Part shown: in pieces, positions 26,400-37,937 of the stretch
Layout of the letters: each line of letters starts with the position of its first letter
Numbering within the stretch: position 1 is the first letter of the stretch
The notes under the pieces: model-generated
Told to the model about the DNA's origin: nothing
The model's database searches: none
The model's input: only the letters and a program-made list of their open reading frames with translations
Assembly (NCBI GenBank): GCA_013146195.2
Contig: CM028379.1
Location: forward strand, 106,610,293-106,674,292
Direction of reading: 5' to 3'
Source of the DNA: Codonopsis lanceolata
Lineage: Eukaryota; Streptophyta; Magnoliopsida; Asterales; Campanulaceae
Length of the DNA stretch: 64,000 nucleotides
Made by a program: the position numbers and the translations under genes

Positions 26400-26760
26400 T
26401 ACTTACGATACATCGATTTAAAATCACGATGCATTGAATTTCAATCGTATGCATCTTTATGTTACACAATTTGAAATCATGTATCGTAATTCGTGATACA
26501 CAAATTATGCATCACGATACACATAATCGTTCATCAAAATCATGCATTGCGATTGAATTGTGTGCATCGCAATATATAAATTGATACATTACGATGCACT
26601 GAGTGAGTGGTCCATAATACACTTTTGGTTCATTGAGGGTATTATAATCTTTTCGCCATAAAAAGTGTGTCTTTTTCCGGTTAAAAAAATATAACATACT
26701 GTGGCATTTGAAAATTTTCCGAAGTGGACCGGCACCGGCTCAAATTTCACCCATTTTTGT
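26400..26760. repeat. Second copy of the GCATCGYGATGCA repeat family
   Basis: Repeated TGCATCACGATACA / ATCGTGATACACAAATT-type words at 26405-26610 are followed by TTCATTGAGGGTATTATAATC and an end like CGAAGTGGACCGGC. This matches the layout on the right side of the 24.2-25.2-kb element. The left end is not visible. No coding content. Confidence 0.55.
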
Positions 26761-27312
26761 AATCTCTTGCTTTAAATAAGTATCTATTTTTAAATTTACG
26801 TGCAATTCAAAAAATATCGTTTTAACCATAAGAAAACTAAAATAAGTGTAGCTTTGGGTCCAACGCATGATTTTTTCTAATTTATCATTGAATATTTATA
26901 TTCATCCAATAATTATATTTTCCAAATTTATCTTTTCAACTATTCCAAGTACTTAATAAAGGGATATTCATCATCATATATAATTTCTTAATATGTGTGC
27001 ATGTCTCAAAAACAACATTATTTTGAATTGGAGGGAGTCAAAATTAATTAAGTGACTTTTGTTTTAGTTTAGTAGCATATGTAAATTGATGTTTATTTCC
27101 ACATACAACATTAGAAGTTTTCATTAGGACATGATAACCATGTTGTCTTGTGATTTAAGGTCTGATATGATGATATTGGTGACTTGAGACCTTCTCTATC
27201 TTTCTTCTCACAAATTTCTCTTATTTATTTTAATTATTACGAAAACAAAACTTAAAATCTAAAATAGGCCTTAAATTACAAGGGAAATAAGCCCAATTAA
27301 GTGTCAAAGGTG
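26761..27312. other. AT-rich intergenic region
   Basis: No gene seen. At about 27020-27045 the words TTATTTTGAATTGGAGGGAGTCA look like a degraded Stowaway-type end, but the partner end is not identifiable. Confidence 0.5.
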
Positions 27313-27590
27313 AACTTTGGTCTAGTTTGTACAGCGTCTTTAAATCATAATTTTTTTAAAATGTAATGTTTTTAAATTACAGGGTTTTCAAAACATAATT
27401 TTTTTTCCTATAAACATGTTTCGAAAACTATCAAACCACTATTTTCATAAATAGAGTAGTTATAAACGCAACACATTTTTAAAACGTTTCAAATTGGAGC
27501 ATTTTAAAACGTTGTATTGAAATACTTTAAAATAGAAAATACTATATTTTTTACCAATGTTTTGGTAAAAATGCTCCACCAAACAAACAC
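27313..27590. mobile_element. Tourist-like MITE, diverged copy
   Basis: This is related over its length to the better copy at 42518-42794: both carry TAAACATGTTTSGAAAA, AACGCAACACATTTTTAAAACG, ATTGGAGC and the end CTCCACCAAACAAACAC followed by TTA or TAA. The left end is diverged and placed approximately. Non-coding. Confidence 0.6.
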
Positions 27591-28169
27591 TTAGTATATT
27601 TATACAAAAATAATATTAATTAAGGGACGTGAGGTTTAAAAAGAGATACTCATTTAGAGCATCACCATTGTCAAAAAAATGTTCTCTTCTTATCCATCTT
27701 CCTATTAAGAAGATGATATAAACAATGGTAGAAAATTTCTTATGGATTCATGTAGGAGGGAGAAAAAAAAATCTTCCAATTTAGGAAGTTCACTATTTAA
27801 ATTTGGGGAGGGGAGCCGATTGTTTGAATGGGAGGGGAGCGGGGGCGGGTGGTTTTTTTTTTTTTTTTTGGAGGGGGGGCTGACTTTTATTGTTTTAGGG
27901 GAGGGGGGCGGCGGTTGTCCCATTTTGTGGGGAGGGGGGGGCATGTGTATGTGTGTGTTGGGGGGGGGCTGTGGAATGTGTGTGGGTGGAGGGGGCTGCC
28001 TTTGGTTTGTAATTTTTTTAAACTTTTTTTTTTTTTGTAATCCTTTCCTTCTTCCCAGATAAATATACTACTTCAATATTCTTCATTGATTTCACAACTT
28101 CTTATTCTCTTTTCCGTTTCTTCATCATATGTTCTAAAAAATCACTTTCTCTGCATACTTATTTTCAAA

Positions 28170-29467
28170 ATGGATTCAAGAGGTGTTTTTTTTTTCAAAA
28201 TTTACTGAATTCTTCGGATTTTGAAGAAAATAAAAATACTCAAAACACTCTTATTCTTGAGAATGTTCAAAATTCTCAATTTTCATCTACTCTCCAATAT
28301 CCGCCTAATTTTTCTAACAATCCAAATGTTCCCAATTATCCAAATTTCTACATGCCGCAAAATTTTTCAAATTTCCCGCCTAGTAACGTTCTCTTTCCTC
28401 CGAATTATTGGCAACCTACAGGAAACCAATTTTTCATGTTGCAAAGTCCGCCTCGTGCATTTTCTCCATTTTACATATCTTCGAATGCTCACGTCGAACA
28501 AGTGTAGATGCAACTTCGTCCGATAATTTGTCGGGAACGCTATTATCGGTTCCCGAGACACAAATCGATTTAGAAACAATTGATTTGGACGCCGAACCGG
28601 AACCGGAATCGGTACCGAGTAAACACAAGTCTACACGTGCAAGATGGACCAAAGATAAAGATCTTGCGCTTATGGAAGTTATGCAGACTATTGGTCAATG
28701 TCCACTAGTTGGTAATAATCAAAAATGTGTGCAATATTAGAAGCGTGTAGCTGATTATTACAACGAACATCGTCCAAGTAAATCGATACTGAGAGATATC
28801 GCGAAGTTGACACCACGTTGGTCAACTAGAATTGCTCCATCACTGAGAAGCTTCAATGAAATTTACAATAGGCTTCTCAATGTTAAACACAGCGGTTGGA
28901 GTGATGATATTTTAATGAAAAATGCAAGAGAGCTATACCATCAAGAAAAATGTTAGCACTTTCTTTTTGAACATGTTTGGGATATGTTAAAAAATTCTTC
29001 TGTATCATTTTCTCCACAAACAAATATGTTTCACACCAATAAAAAATCTAAGACGTCTGAATCCGAGGGAGATCATTCTAAAACTAGCGTGGATGTTGAA
29101 GATGTGGATGAAATCAATTTACGTAGTCATCCGATTGGACAAAAGGCGACAAAGAGGAATGTTAAAGCTAAAGGAAAAGTCGAAACATCTTTGGATGTAG
29201 ATGGGACGCATACGCTTTCTTCTGGGATGGTGTTGTCGTTAGATAAATACTCGGAAATTAAAAAAAAACAAGAATTTGAAATAAAAAAAAATTGAAGCTG
29301 AAGCTAAACGATCAAGAGAAGAAAGAAAAGAGCGTGAAAGGCTCGTGAAAGACATTGTTTTTCTTACTCAAGATACCTCCCACATGAGTCCGACACAGTT
29401 TGTCATGTATCAACACGGATGTACGCAAGTAAAGGTGCAGTTGAAGAAGAAATGGTATGAATTTTAG
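28170..29467 (+). pseudogene. PIF/Harbinger ORF1 remnant (Myb/SANT-like, NAM-associated)
   Basis: From ATG 28170 an Asn/Pro/Phe-rich N-terminus is followed by an acidic stretch (DLDAEPEPES). Next comes the trihelix/Myb-like RWTKDKDLALMEV at about 28640, then KRVADYYNEHRPSK, then a Lys/Glu-rich tail (AKRSREERKERERLVKDI). In-frame stops (after CVQY at 28738, near 28955 and 29293) and a frameshift near 28500 make it non-functional. Known: this ORF pairs with the DDE transposase in PIF elements for DNA binding. Confidence 0.8.
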
Positions 29468-29479
29468 TGCTCGTAGTTT

Positions 29480-29760
29480 AATGTAAGTTCACTTTTAATA
29501 TTAAAATGTTTTTATGTAAGTTTCAATATTATTTTTTTAAATGTAACTTTTAATATTATAATGTTTTTATGTAAGTTTCATTATTAATTTTTTTTAAATG
29601 TAACTTTTAATATTATAATGTTTTTATGTAAGTTTCATTATTAAATTTTTTTAATGTAACTTTTAATATTAGAATGTTTTTATATAAGTTTCATTATTAT
29701 TTTTTTAATGTAACTTTCAATATTAGAATGTTTTTATGTCATTTTTTAATGTAACTTTCA
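29480..29760. repeat. AT-rich tandem repeat, about 60-bp period, about 4-5 copies
   Basis: Unit words TGTAAGTTTCATTATTA and AATGTAACTTTTAATATTA recur with AATGTTTTTATG between them. It lies between the two Harbinger ORFs and is absent from intact coding sequence. Confidence 0.85.
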
Positions 29761-30027
29761 ACATGTCTGAAGGTGAAAAAATTTGTTTTTTTTTTTTGTT
29801 TTTTGTGAGGAGGGGATGGGCGGCGGCTGCTTTTATGTGTGTGGGTGGGTGGGTTGGTTTTTAATCATTTTTTTCTCCCCTATAATAATAACACTTCAAC
29901 CTTCCTCATTTACTTCACAACTTCTTCATTTTCTCTCTCATTTTACTACTAAAGATGTTTTTTTTCTTCTTCTACCAATAGCTCTAACACAAGCAGTCAT
30001 ACCGAAGAATCAAACGACGAATCCAAC

Positions 30028-31177
30028 ATGTCTGAAGGTGAAAAAATTAGTTTGCAGATGATTGAATTACAACAACAGATGATTGAAATTGAGAGAGCCA
30101 ACATCAAGAGGTGTAGTCAAAGGAAAAGGAGGATATATATAAATCGAAATCGTGTAGCGAGAAATACTCAACTTGTCAATGACTATTTTTCATCTCAGCC
30201 ATTGTACCACAATCATATATTTCGGCAACGCTTCCGAATGCATAGAAACTTATTCATCCAGATAGTTAATGCATTAGAGAATCATTCAAGTTATTTTCGA
30301 CAGAGGCCTGACGCATACGGAAAAGTAGGTCTCTCACCATTTCAAAAATGCAAGGCAGCTATCCGTCAATTGGCTTGTGGAGTTCCGGCCGATCATCTCG
30401 ACGAGTACCTCCGATTAGCAGAAACAACTATCATCGAGTGCATGTTCAACTTCTGTCGATGTATTATTGAATTGTTCGGAGGTTAATACTTGAGAATGTC
30501 AAATGCTAATGATACACAACGTCTGCTTCAAATGCACGAGCAAAGACACGGATTTCCAGATATGTTAGGAAGTCTTGATTGCATGCACTCGGAATGGAAA
30601 AATTGTCCAGACGCTTGGCAATGTCAACATGCAAGAGGTCATGAGAAGCCAACAATTGTGCTCGAAGCAGTTGCGTCTACAGATTTATAGATATGACATG
30701 CATTTTTTGGGATCGCGGGTTCTCGTAATGATCTCAATGTGCTATATGAATCACCTTTATTCAATAACGTACTCGAAAGAAATGCACTGCCGTGCAATTT
30801 CGAAGTGAATGACACACAGTTTACAAAAGGATACTACCTAACAAATGGAATTTATCAGAATAGGGCTACTTTTGTGAAAAAAATTTCATGCCTGTCGGAT
30901 GCTAAGCAAAAGAAATTTAAAGAGATGCAAGAGCCTACAAGAAAAAGATGTCGAACGAGCATTTGGAGTGTTCCAATCAAGATGTGCAATTATCAAAGGT
31001 CCTAGCAAGTTTTGGTATAGAGATAACTTGAAAGAAATAAAACTCACATGCATTATTCTACATAACATGATTGTGGAGGCCGAGGGTGATCACGTTACGG
31101 ACTGGGCTGATGATATCGTTTATGACTCTCCACAAGTGAACCATGGGTCAACACAAACATTTCAAGAATATATGTAG
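30028..31177 (+). pseudogene. PIF/Harbinger transposase remnant (DDE, DUF/Tnp_4 type)
   Basis: ATG 30028 opens MSEGEKISLQM. The DDE residues can be located across frames: first Asp in MLGSLDCMHSEWKNCP (about 30565-30610), second in GSRNDLNVLYESPLF (about 30716-30760), and Glu in RKDVERAFGVFQSRC (about 30943-30990). Breaks include a stop at 30484-30486, a frame change near 30690 and another near 30930. The final frame ends STQTFQEYM with stop at 31175-31177. Known: these transposases cut and paste PIF/Harbinger and mobilise Tourist MITEs; this copy cannot encode a full protein. Confidence 0.88.
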
Positions 31178-31355
31178 CGAAATTCAGAGGTACGTGATAG
31201 AAGCACCCATCATGCTCTTCGATCCAACTTGGTTGAGCATATATGACGTCGTTACAGTGACAATTAGTGTTATTGATGTTTTTATGTAATTCTAATTATT
31301 GAATTGTTTTGACATAATTTTTAAGTATTTATGTTTTATGTAATTTTATCATTTT

Positions 31356-31641
31356 GGGGGCGTTTGATGTAGCTTATATGGTAGTGCTTATAGCTTATAG
31401 CTTTTTCGTAAGTCATTAAAAAATTGTTTGATTTGAAAAATGGAGTAATAAGTCAAAAGTTGAGTACAAACACATTAAAGCACAATTGGTCTCATAAGTC
31501 ATAAGCACCAATGTAAGTGCTGAAGACTTATCTATCCAAAAACCGGATGAACAGTCCCCTTTAATGAAATTTTCATATTCCAAAAGTACCCCCGCTTTAA
31601 CTTAAATAGGTTTCCTTCTCATCAGTTGTGTTTAATATTAA

Positions 31642-31687
<46 letters not shown>

Positions 31688-32068
31688 GTTGTTATTATTA
31701 TTATTATTATTATTATTAAGTTATTATTAATATTAATAATAATAATAATATTATTATTATTTTATTTCAGCACTATTTCAACTTATTAATCAAGCACACA
31801 CACACTAACTTATGAAAGCTAATAAGCATTTTTAAAAAGCTAAGCTAAATCAAAAGTCATCACCAATCATTTTAAGCTCACGAAGACAACTATTCATTAA
31901 TAAATATTTGGTTGTCCTCAATCATTATTATGAAATATATAAAAAAATATGAATACTAATTTTCAAGGACTTATAAGTAATTAATTGTCATTGATTAAGT
32001 CACTAAATCAAACATCACCAATCATAAGTCATAAGTAATAAGTTATCAGTTATAAGTAATTAATTGTC
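31356..32068. repeat. AT-rich element with (ATT)n and inverted AAGTCATAAG words
   Basis: GGGGGCGTTTGATGTAGCTTAT at the left and an inverted TAAGTCACTAAATCAAACATCACC near 32000 resemble terminal inverted repeats. The interior holds an ATT/TTA trinucleotide microsatellite (31630-31760) with internal inversion, and repeated CATAAGTCATAAG words. Possibly a MITE with satellite expansion; the ends are uncertain. Confidence 0.45.
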
Positions 32069-32663
32069 TTGGGACATCCCAAAATACTACGACGAACACT
32101 TATTATGTGTGTAAATATGTGTAAGCTTATAAATTTTGTTAAAAAGATAAAAGTAACTTAACGGAGTGATCATGAGGTTAGGGGACGGTGAGGAACTGGT
32201 AATACTATTACTTTGAGGATAATTAAGTGAGTGAGTTTGGTGAAAATGACAATAAAGGCTTTTGCTGAGGACCTTGAGGAGGGGGGTGGGGGTTATTGGG
32301 AAAGGAAAGGGAAAGGAGCAAATGGGTGCTATTGAATAAATTTTAGAAAAATGACTTACGGAAAAATAAATTGATAAGTCATTTTTTCTGAAAAAAAAAT
32401 GCTTCATTTTCTATTTTTACTCATAAAAGCTTTTGTATTAACACTATTTTCAAAAGAAACAAAAAATAAGAGAAAATATTTTCCAAAAGTCATATTTTAT
32501 GAAACAAAGGGACTATATCCATTTAAGTTTTCCTTGAAACTTTGGGTGGTTGAGTAATATAAATTCCAACCTCAACATGCTATCGTAACTTTCATGTGAG
32601 TCCATGCGGTAAGACCCTTTGTCTCTTTGATTGGTTAGTCCCTAAAAGCATCACCAATGTTTA
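32069..32663. other. Intergenic, no gene seen
   Basis: AT-rich sequence with a G-rich patch at 32278-32315. The open frame at 32087-32407 has no domain content. AAAGCATCACCAATG at 32647 resembles the GAGCATCACC end of the Harbinger element, suggesting remains of a second related element into which the MITE at 32664 inserted. Confidence 0.5.
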
Positions 32664-33053
32664 GGGCTCGTTTGTTGTGGCTGATGGCTTATGACTTATG
32701 GTGATAATGACTTTGATGAACTTTGATTGCATTTGTTATTGTTGATGAGTCGTTATAATTATTTGTTAAAAAAGAAACTTGAAAATTAGTATTCATATTT
32801 TTATGTATATTTCATAAAAGGATGAAATGAAGACAATCAAATATTTATTAATGAATAGTTGTCTTCATGTTTAAAAAAAAAAACCAAAAAACTTAAAATT
32901 TTGGCTTTTTGGCTTTTGGTTTTTTAATGCATAAAGGGTGTTGTACCTTACTTATTGGCTTTTGGCTTATAAGCTGAAACAAACACTTTAAATTTGACTT
33001 TTCAAAAGCCAAAAGCCAAAAGTCACTCCAAATAAGCTGTAACAAACGAGCAC
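32664..33053. mobile_element. Tourist-like MITE with TTA target duplication
   Basis: Left end GGGCTCGTTTGTTGTGGC and right end GCTGTAACAAACGAGCAC are inverted copies, flanked by TTA at 32661-32663 and 33054-33056. The 390-bp interior is rich in GGCTTTTGGCTT / AAGCCAAAAGCC words that are themselves inverted, and has no ORF. The size and 3-bp TTA duplication suit a PIF/Harbinger-mobilised MITE. Confidence 0.75.
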
Positions 33054-33056
33054 TTA

Positions 33057-34555
33057 ATATTCTTATATAACTTATTAACTGGGTCTTATTGTTATTTATA
33101 TACTTTTTTCTTCTTACTCACTTAAGAATATATATTCTCATTGTATACTATTTTTAACATATTTTTAATTGGGTCCCACTGCCACCTCATTAACTTTACA
33201 CTTCATTCTTATTTTTATGCTTATCAACAAATAAATTTATTTTACGTTATTTAATATATTTCATATTTAAATATTTTGTATAATTAAATAATTAATTTAT
33301 AAATTAAGGCATAAATTAATTTTAAAATAATAATTACATTATTATTTTTAAATTTTATAATTTATAATTTAATTGATAAATTAACTATAAAACACATATT
33401 ATACATAACTCGTACAATAACATAAATAAACAATTACATAAAACCGTTAAAATTGAAAATAATATATAAAAGTCATCAGCACATATCAATAAGCTAAATC
33501 AAACGGGTCCTAACTATTTTATTTTTTAAAACGTTTTTTATATCAATTATCAATTTTGTTATTCTTATTTGTGAATTGAAAAAAAGATTGACCTGCTTGA
33601 TTTGACGCCACTAATGATAAATTGGGGACGACTACACGAAAATTACTTAGATTCAAGTACTGTTAAATCAATGTATATTCAAAAGGGACATTAATATTAA
33701 GACAAAGAGAATAAAACTTTTTGTATATAGTTATAAATTGATTTTCATAATATTTTCCATGTATTTTCCAAATAACCAAAAATATTTTCGACATGTTTTT
33801 AAAAGATTTACGCCTAATATTACGAATCTCAAAATATTAGTGACCGTGTCTATGACACAGTGCCAATATATCTGATTTTATTAATTGAAATAACAGTGCC
33901 TAAATAAAATATGTGGTTTAAAAAAATGTTACAATTGATGGATACATTGCTTCAAATGATAATTGAGAGATGGATGTTTTACAATGGGTGTGACTGTTCA
34001 AAAGATTAAACGTAAGATGTGACTATATAATATAACGATAAAATATAGAGAGAAAAAAATTACTGATTATAATATTAATCGTAAAAGGTGATTTATACTA
34101 AAGAGAGAAAAAAATAAGAAGTTAAAGACGGATTTACGATTTTGCTGGAAGTGGAATTTATTAGGCATCAATTGAAGCCAAGCGCCGGGCGTGACGTGAA
34201 CATAATGACATGTTACTAATGTCAAAAAGATTTTGGACCGTAAAATCCCTCAACATGAATAAGATAAAAAGTTCAAAACTCGTTTCTTAATGAGATTGCG
34301 AGATGATTGCAAACCCTGGGCTTTAGAACACCGTGACGCAGAGACCAAGCAAATGTACAATTGGTATAACAGTGAGCACAAGGAGTCTTAGTCTCGGAAT
34401 GCCCATCTCATTAGAAGGGTCAAATATGTACGACAACTAAAGACAATGACATGAGAAAGAAAACGCAGTCGGTCAAAAATGACCCATCCTCGTCCACCAG
34501 TAACTACAAAGCATCATTTTCAGCATATTCCTCCAAACTAAATCTACCTTTTGAA
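33057..34555. other. AT-rich intergenic region, no gene seen
   Basis: Very AT-rich sequence without credible coding. TAAGCTAAATCAAACGGGTCC at about 33488 is an inverted partner of GGGGGCGTTTGATGTAGCTTA at 31356, so it is probably another MITE end from the same family. Confidence 0.5.
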
Positions 34556-36316
34556 GAAACACCATATCTTTATTTCATAAACAAACACAAGTTACATAAC
34601 TCAATGCCTCTCTACATTTAACTTTGATAAAACTAAGAGAGAAAACCCAAAACATGTTAGGCCTTGCAAGCAATTAATCATTAGCACCAAATATCCTGGA
34701 GTACTTAATATGCCAAGGCTGAAAAATATATAATTGATACAGAATGATACTGCCTATATCTTTGGTCCAGACACTCTGGTGTCTTGGTAGTACAATCACT
34801 AGGAAGGTTAGAATATAAGCCAAACAGAAATAAGAATCAAAACCACAGACAACTGATAAGGGGAAATTGGCCAAGGTAAGAGTCTTATACAATTCTATGC
34901 GCAGAAAATAATGCAAATGGCTAAGAGTTGATAGCAACACAACATCAAATACTCCATAAGCTTGAAGTCTACCCCTATCATCAAGTTGTCAAAAATTCTC
35001 TGGAGAAAATTTTGAAAATGAAAAGCAAGAAGAATATGGGGTTAAGCATAAGACTAAAAAATGCAGAAAAATCATAACCGTGTAGATGCACTAGTCTTTC
35101 TTAACGTTATTGAGAGAAACACACGAAACCGATCATCACTTCTGCAGATAATTTGACAACATCCAATGCTCTGTCAAGATAAGTCATCAAATTCAAGAAA
35201 TCGTCGCTTTGCTTAGTATACTTGCGAAGTAAACAGACAGGATTCAAAACTCAAAGGAGTTATTGAATCGGCCAGTAAACAAGAATGCATGTACTTCATA
35301 CATTCTTACTGAGGACCAATGGCTTGTGACTAATGACAACCAAGAGGTAACAACTTCCAACAAGAACTATAAGCACCAGATGTGGAGGAGTTTAGTTAAA
35401 AAATAACATGTGCTAGAGGCAATCTATTAGAATCATTAAAGCCAAGAAATGTCAAATTCACTACACATTCAAAGTCTTTTGAGTCCCAAAGGCATTTAAG
35501 TAAAAGAGAACAAAAATGATATCGTAAACATTGGTTCTCTTTCTCTTGATCACCATCATGTATTCATATTTTCAACTCAGTTTCGAATTAAAAGTTGCTG
35601 CAGTTCAAAACAAGAAAAACAGCTTGAATGAAGCAAACATAAGTGTGACAAAATAACATAATTGTTTTAAGTTTCACAATAAACTAAGTGCAGAAGTTAA
35701 AACAAAACAACAAACAAACATAAACCACTCAGAACTGCACAGGACCATTGCCCTACAAAAGCTAAATTATGCAGGCATCACGAAACTTAAATCAACATTC
35801 GGGAAAATTGTTTTCCTCTTAATTCAGCATTTACACTAAAACAATAGGGTAAGATTTCAAGACAAAATGCATAAACTTAAGATTATTTTCCTCACCTTAA
35901 CAATAAATAATAGGCAAGGATAATACAAGAAAACACAAAAGTTAGGCTCATATGACGATATGGTGCGTACAAATCTGTACGGAAATGTGATACCATTTCA
36001 GTTAAAACCAACACGGGACAATTTTCAAGCACAGTGGTATGACCAACTGAACTGCTCCTACATTGTGAAAATAATAAAACAAGCTAGAAAAAGAACACCT
36101 TTAAAATCTATGGCTGAAGGGGAAAGAACAATCATCACTCGGTACAACATTTTGCACCGGTTACATTTGGAGGGCTAAACAAAACAACATCATAAAACCT
36201 GATGTAAAGAAACCAAGAACTGAATTTGAACAACAAATTAAATTATCCTGTGATTGAAAAAGAGAAAATAACATGAACAGCACAATAGTTTCCTATCCAA
36301 CTGTTGTTCAGATAAT
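34556..36316 (-). other. Downstream flank of the F-box gene, possibly long 3'UTR
   Basis: The sequence is less repetitive than its surroundings and carries no ORF with domain content. On the minus strand AATAAA occurs at 34575-34570, a possible distant poly(A) signal. Whether transcripts of the F-box gene reach it cannot be told from sequence. Confidence 0.3.
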
Positions 36317-37937
36317 TCATGAGCTACCATTTGAAGAACTACTATTACCATTTGACCACCTCCTGAAAGCGCAGGGCACAAGACTCCTACCTCCAAATAG
36401 CCCAAATCTCGACTTGAAAGCCGAACCTCCCCGACCATTGCTGCTAGAAGGAGCCTCAGCATCAGCAATACCCACACGGCCTCCTATCGGTCGAGGCTCC
36501 ACACCATCCTCTTGCGGACCACTATCACTTGCACTGGCATCAACTGCCTCAGCTTCAACTGCACAAACATCCAAATTGACCACCAATGATCCCCTCTTAG
36601 CCCTCAACCAATCCCCAACTTCAAATGTCACTCCCCTACATTTCTTCACCTTAATCTTCACCAAATTAGGGCAACCCCAAGCAAACGCTTCAATCCCCTC
36701 ATCCGATACGGGGCACCCCTTAATACACAGTTTCTTCAATGCCACACATTTTGCGGCAATACACAAAATTTCCCCATCAGCTATAGTCTCGCTACCACAT
36801 AGCGCTAATCTTTCCAATTTTTGACAATTTGAAGCAATCGCTTCAAGACTTACAGAACTAGGATTAACTCCAATTAGGACTAATTCTTGAAGGTTTGCAC
36901 TATGCTTAGCTATTGAAAGCAAACCATCATTTCCTATTCGATTAGTCCTCCAACCATCAATATGAAGCTTTCGTAATAGCTTGCAGTGCTCAGCAACGGT
37001 GATTACACCGACATTGGTGCACTCGGGGGTCTTAACAATGTGTAAGAATTTCCAAATCTAAGCAATTAGATAAAGCCGAAAGGCCAATATCGCTTACCTG
37101 AAGCCTCTCAAGATGAATTTCAACCAGACTATTTTTTGGCGTCGCAATCATTTCCAAAAGCCTATCCCAATCGCCTAAGCACCGCAGCAATTTTAGGGTT
37201 CTCAATTTCTTCGACCCAATAATGAGTGGGCCAAAGCACTGTCCGTTGTATAGCTCCTTGAGGCATATAACTTTGAGCGAGGACGAGGCAGCTCCTGGAC
37301 CGACCGGCTCAGCGCCGCCGCCGTCGTTGATGCCACGCAAGCGCTTGACGGAGAGCTCCTCAAGAGATGAGCAGTTATCAAGGAGCGCGTTCATGCCTTT
37401 TGCTCCAAACATGCAAGATCCGCACGAGAACTTCTTCAAGCTTTTGCAGTTTTTAGCAATAGAAGCCATACCGAGATCGGTGACTTCTCGGCATCCCCGG
37501 AGCTTGAGGCGCGTGAGATTCCGGCAACGTAAGGAAATGAGAATCAAACCGTCGTCATTGACGCTCACAGATCTACGGTCGCATCGTAGAGCGAGCTTTG
37601 TGACCGAGTCAAACCGCGTGAATAGAGTAGGAACATGCGAAAGGAGCTCCGACTGGGCGTTGAGAGCGAGCCGGTGCCGGCTTTGACCTTCAACAAGGAG
37701 CCACCGGCGACAAACGAGGGAGCAACGCTTCCGGTCGCCGGAGCTGAGAGATTGGAAAATGATAGCCAAACATTCGTCAGGAAGCTCGGAAATGTAATCT
37801 TCGGAACCGATAGAACCGTCGAGAAGGTCGGTCGGCATGTCCTTGGAGGTGATGAGGGAGAAAACTTCCGATCGGGCGGTGGTTGGCCGGTGGTTTGACC
37901 CCGGAGACAACCCGTGGGTCGAGGAAGACTGGCCCAT
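36317..37937 (-). CDS. VFB: F-box/LRR protein of the VFB/SKIP2 family, one-base frameshift
   Basis: Single minus-strand exon starting at ATG 37937 (MGQSSSTHGLSPG). The F-box is at residues about 46-92 (DYISELPDECLAIIFQSL, CSLVCRRWL), followed by leucine-rich repeats (NLTRLKLRGCREVTDLG and similar) to a C-terminal Ser/Gly-rich tail ending at stop 36317-36319. The frame breaks at 37043, where one extra A (minus strand, CTT-A-CAC) turns LEIL into LEILTHC-stop. The next frame continues immediately with VKTPECTNVG and LRRs. Removing one base gives 539 codons, close to Arabidopsis SKIP2/VFB size (about 520-530). Known: VFBs are substrate receptors of SCF ubiquitin ligases. Either a very recent pseudogene or a sequencing error; everything else is intact. 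Confidence 0.9.

Larger units (their letters stand above)
27657..31350 (+). mobile_element. PIF/Harbinger DNA transposon, decayed, with two ORFs
   Basis: Left end TTA-GAGCATCACCATTGTC (TTA at 27654-27656) fits a Harbinger 3-bp TTA target site and GAGCATC-type terminal repeat. Inside are a Myb/SANT-like ORF (28170-29467) and a DDE transposase ORF (30028-31177) on the same strand, the usual PIF two-ORF layout. I could not find the inverted right terminal repeat; sequence from about 31356 looks like a separate AT-rich element, so the right border is approximate. G-rich tracts precede both ORFs (27820-27985 and 29805-29865). Confidence 0.8.

Noticed and set aside
27742..28062. Gly-rich open frame resembling a glycine-rich protein
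   Set aside because: It is a translation of the G-run tract in the Harbinger leader, lacks a signal peptide or regular GGX pattern, and the opposite strand gives a Pro-rich shadow.
34674..34940. 88-aa open frame downstream of the F-box gene
   Set aside because: No domain, no splice partner and no sign of codon bias; treated as chance.
37222..37898. Plus-strand open frames across the F-box gene
   Set aside because: Antisense shadows; the minus strand encodes the conserved F-box/LRR protein.
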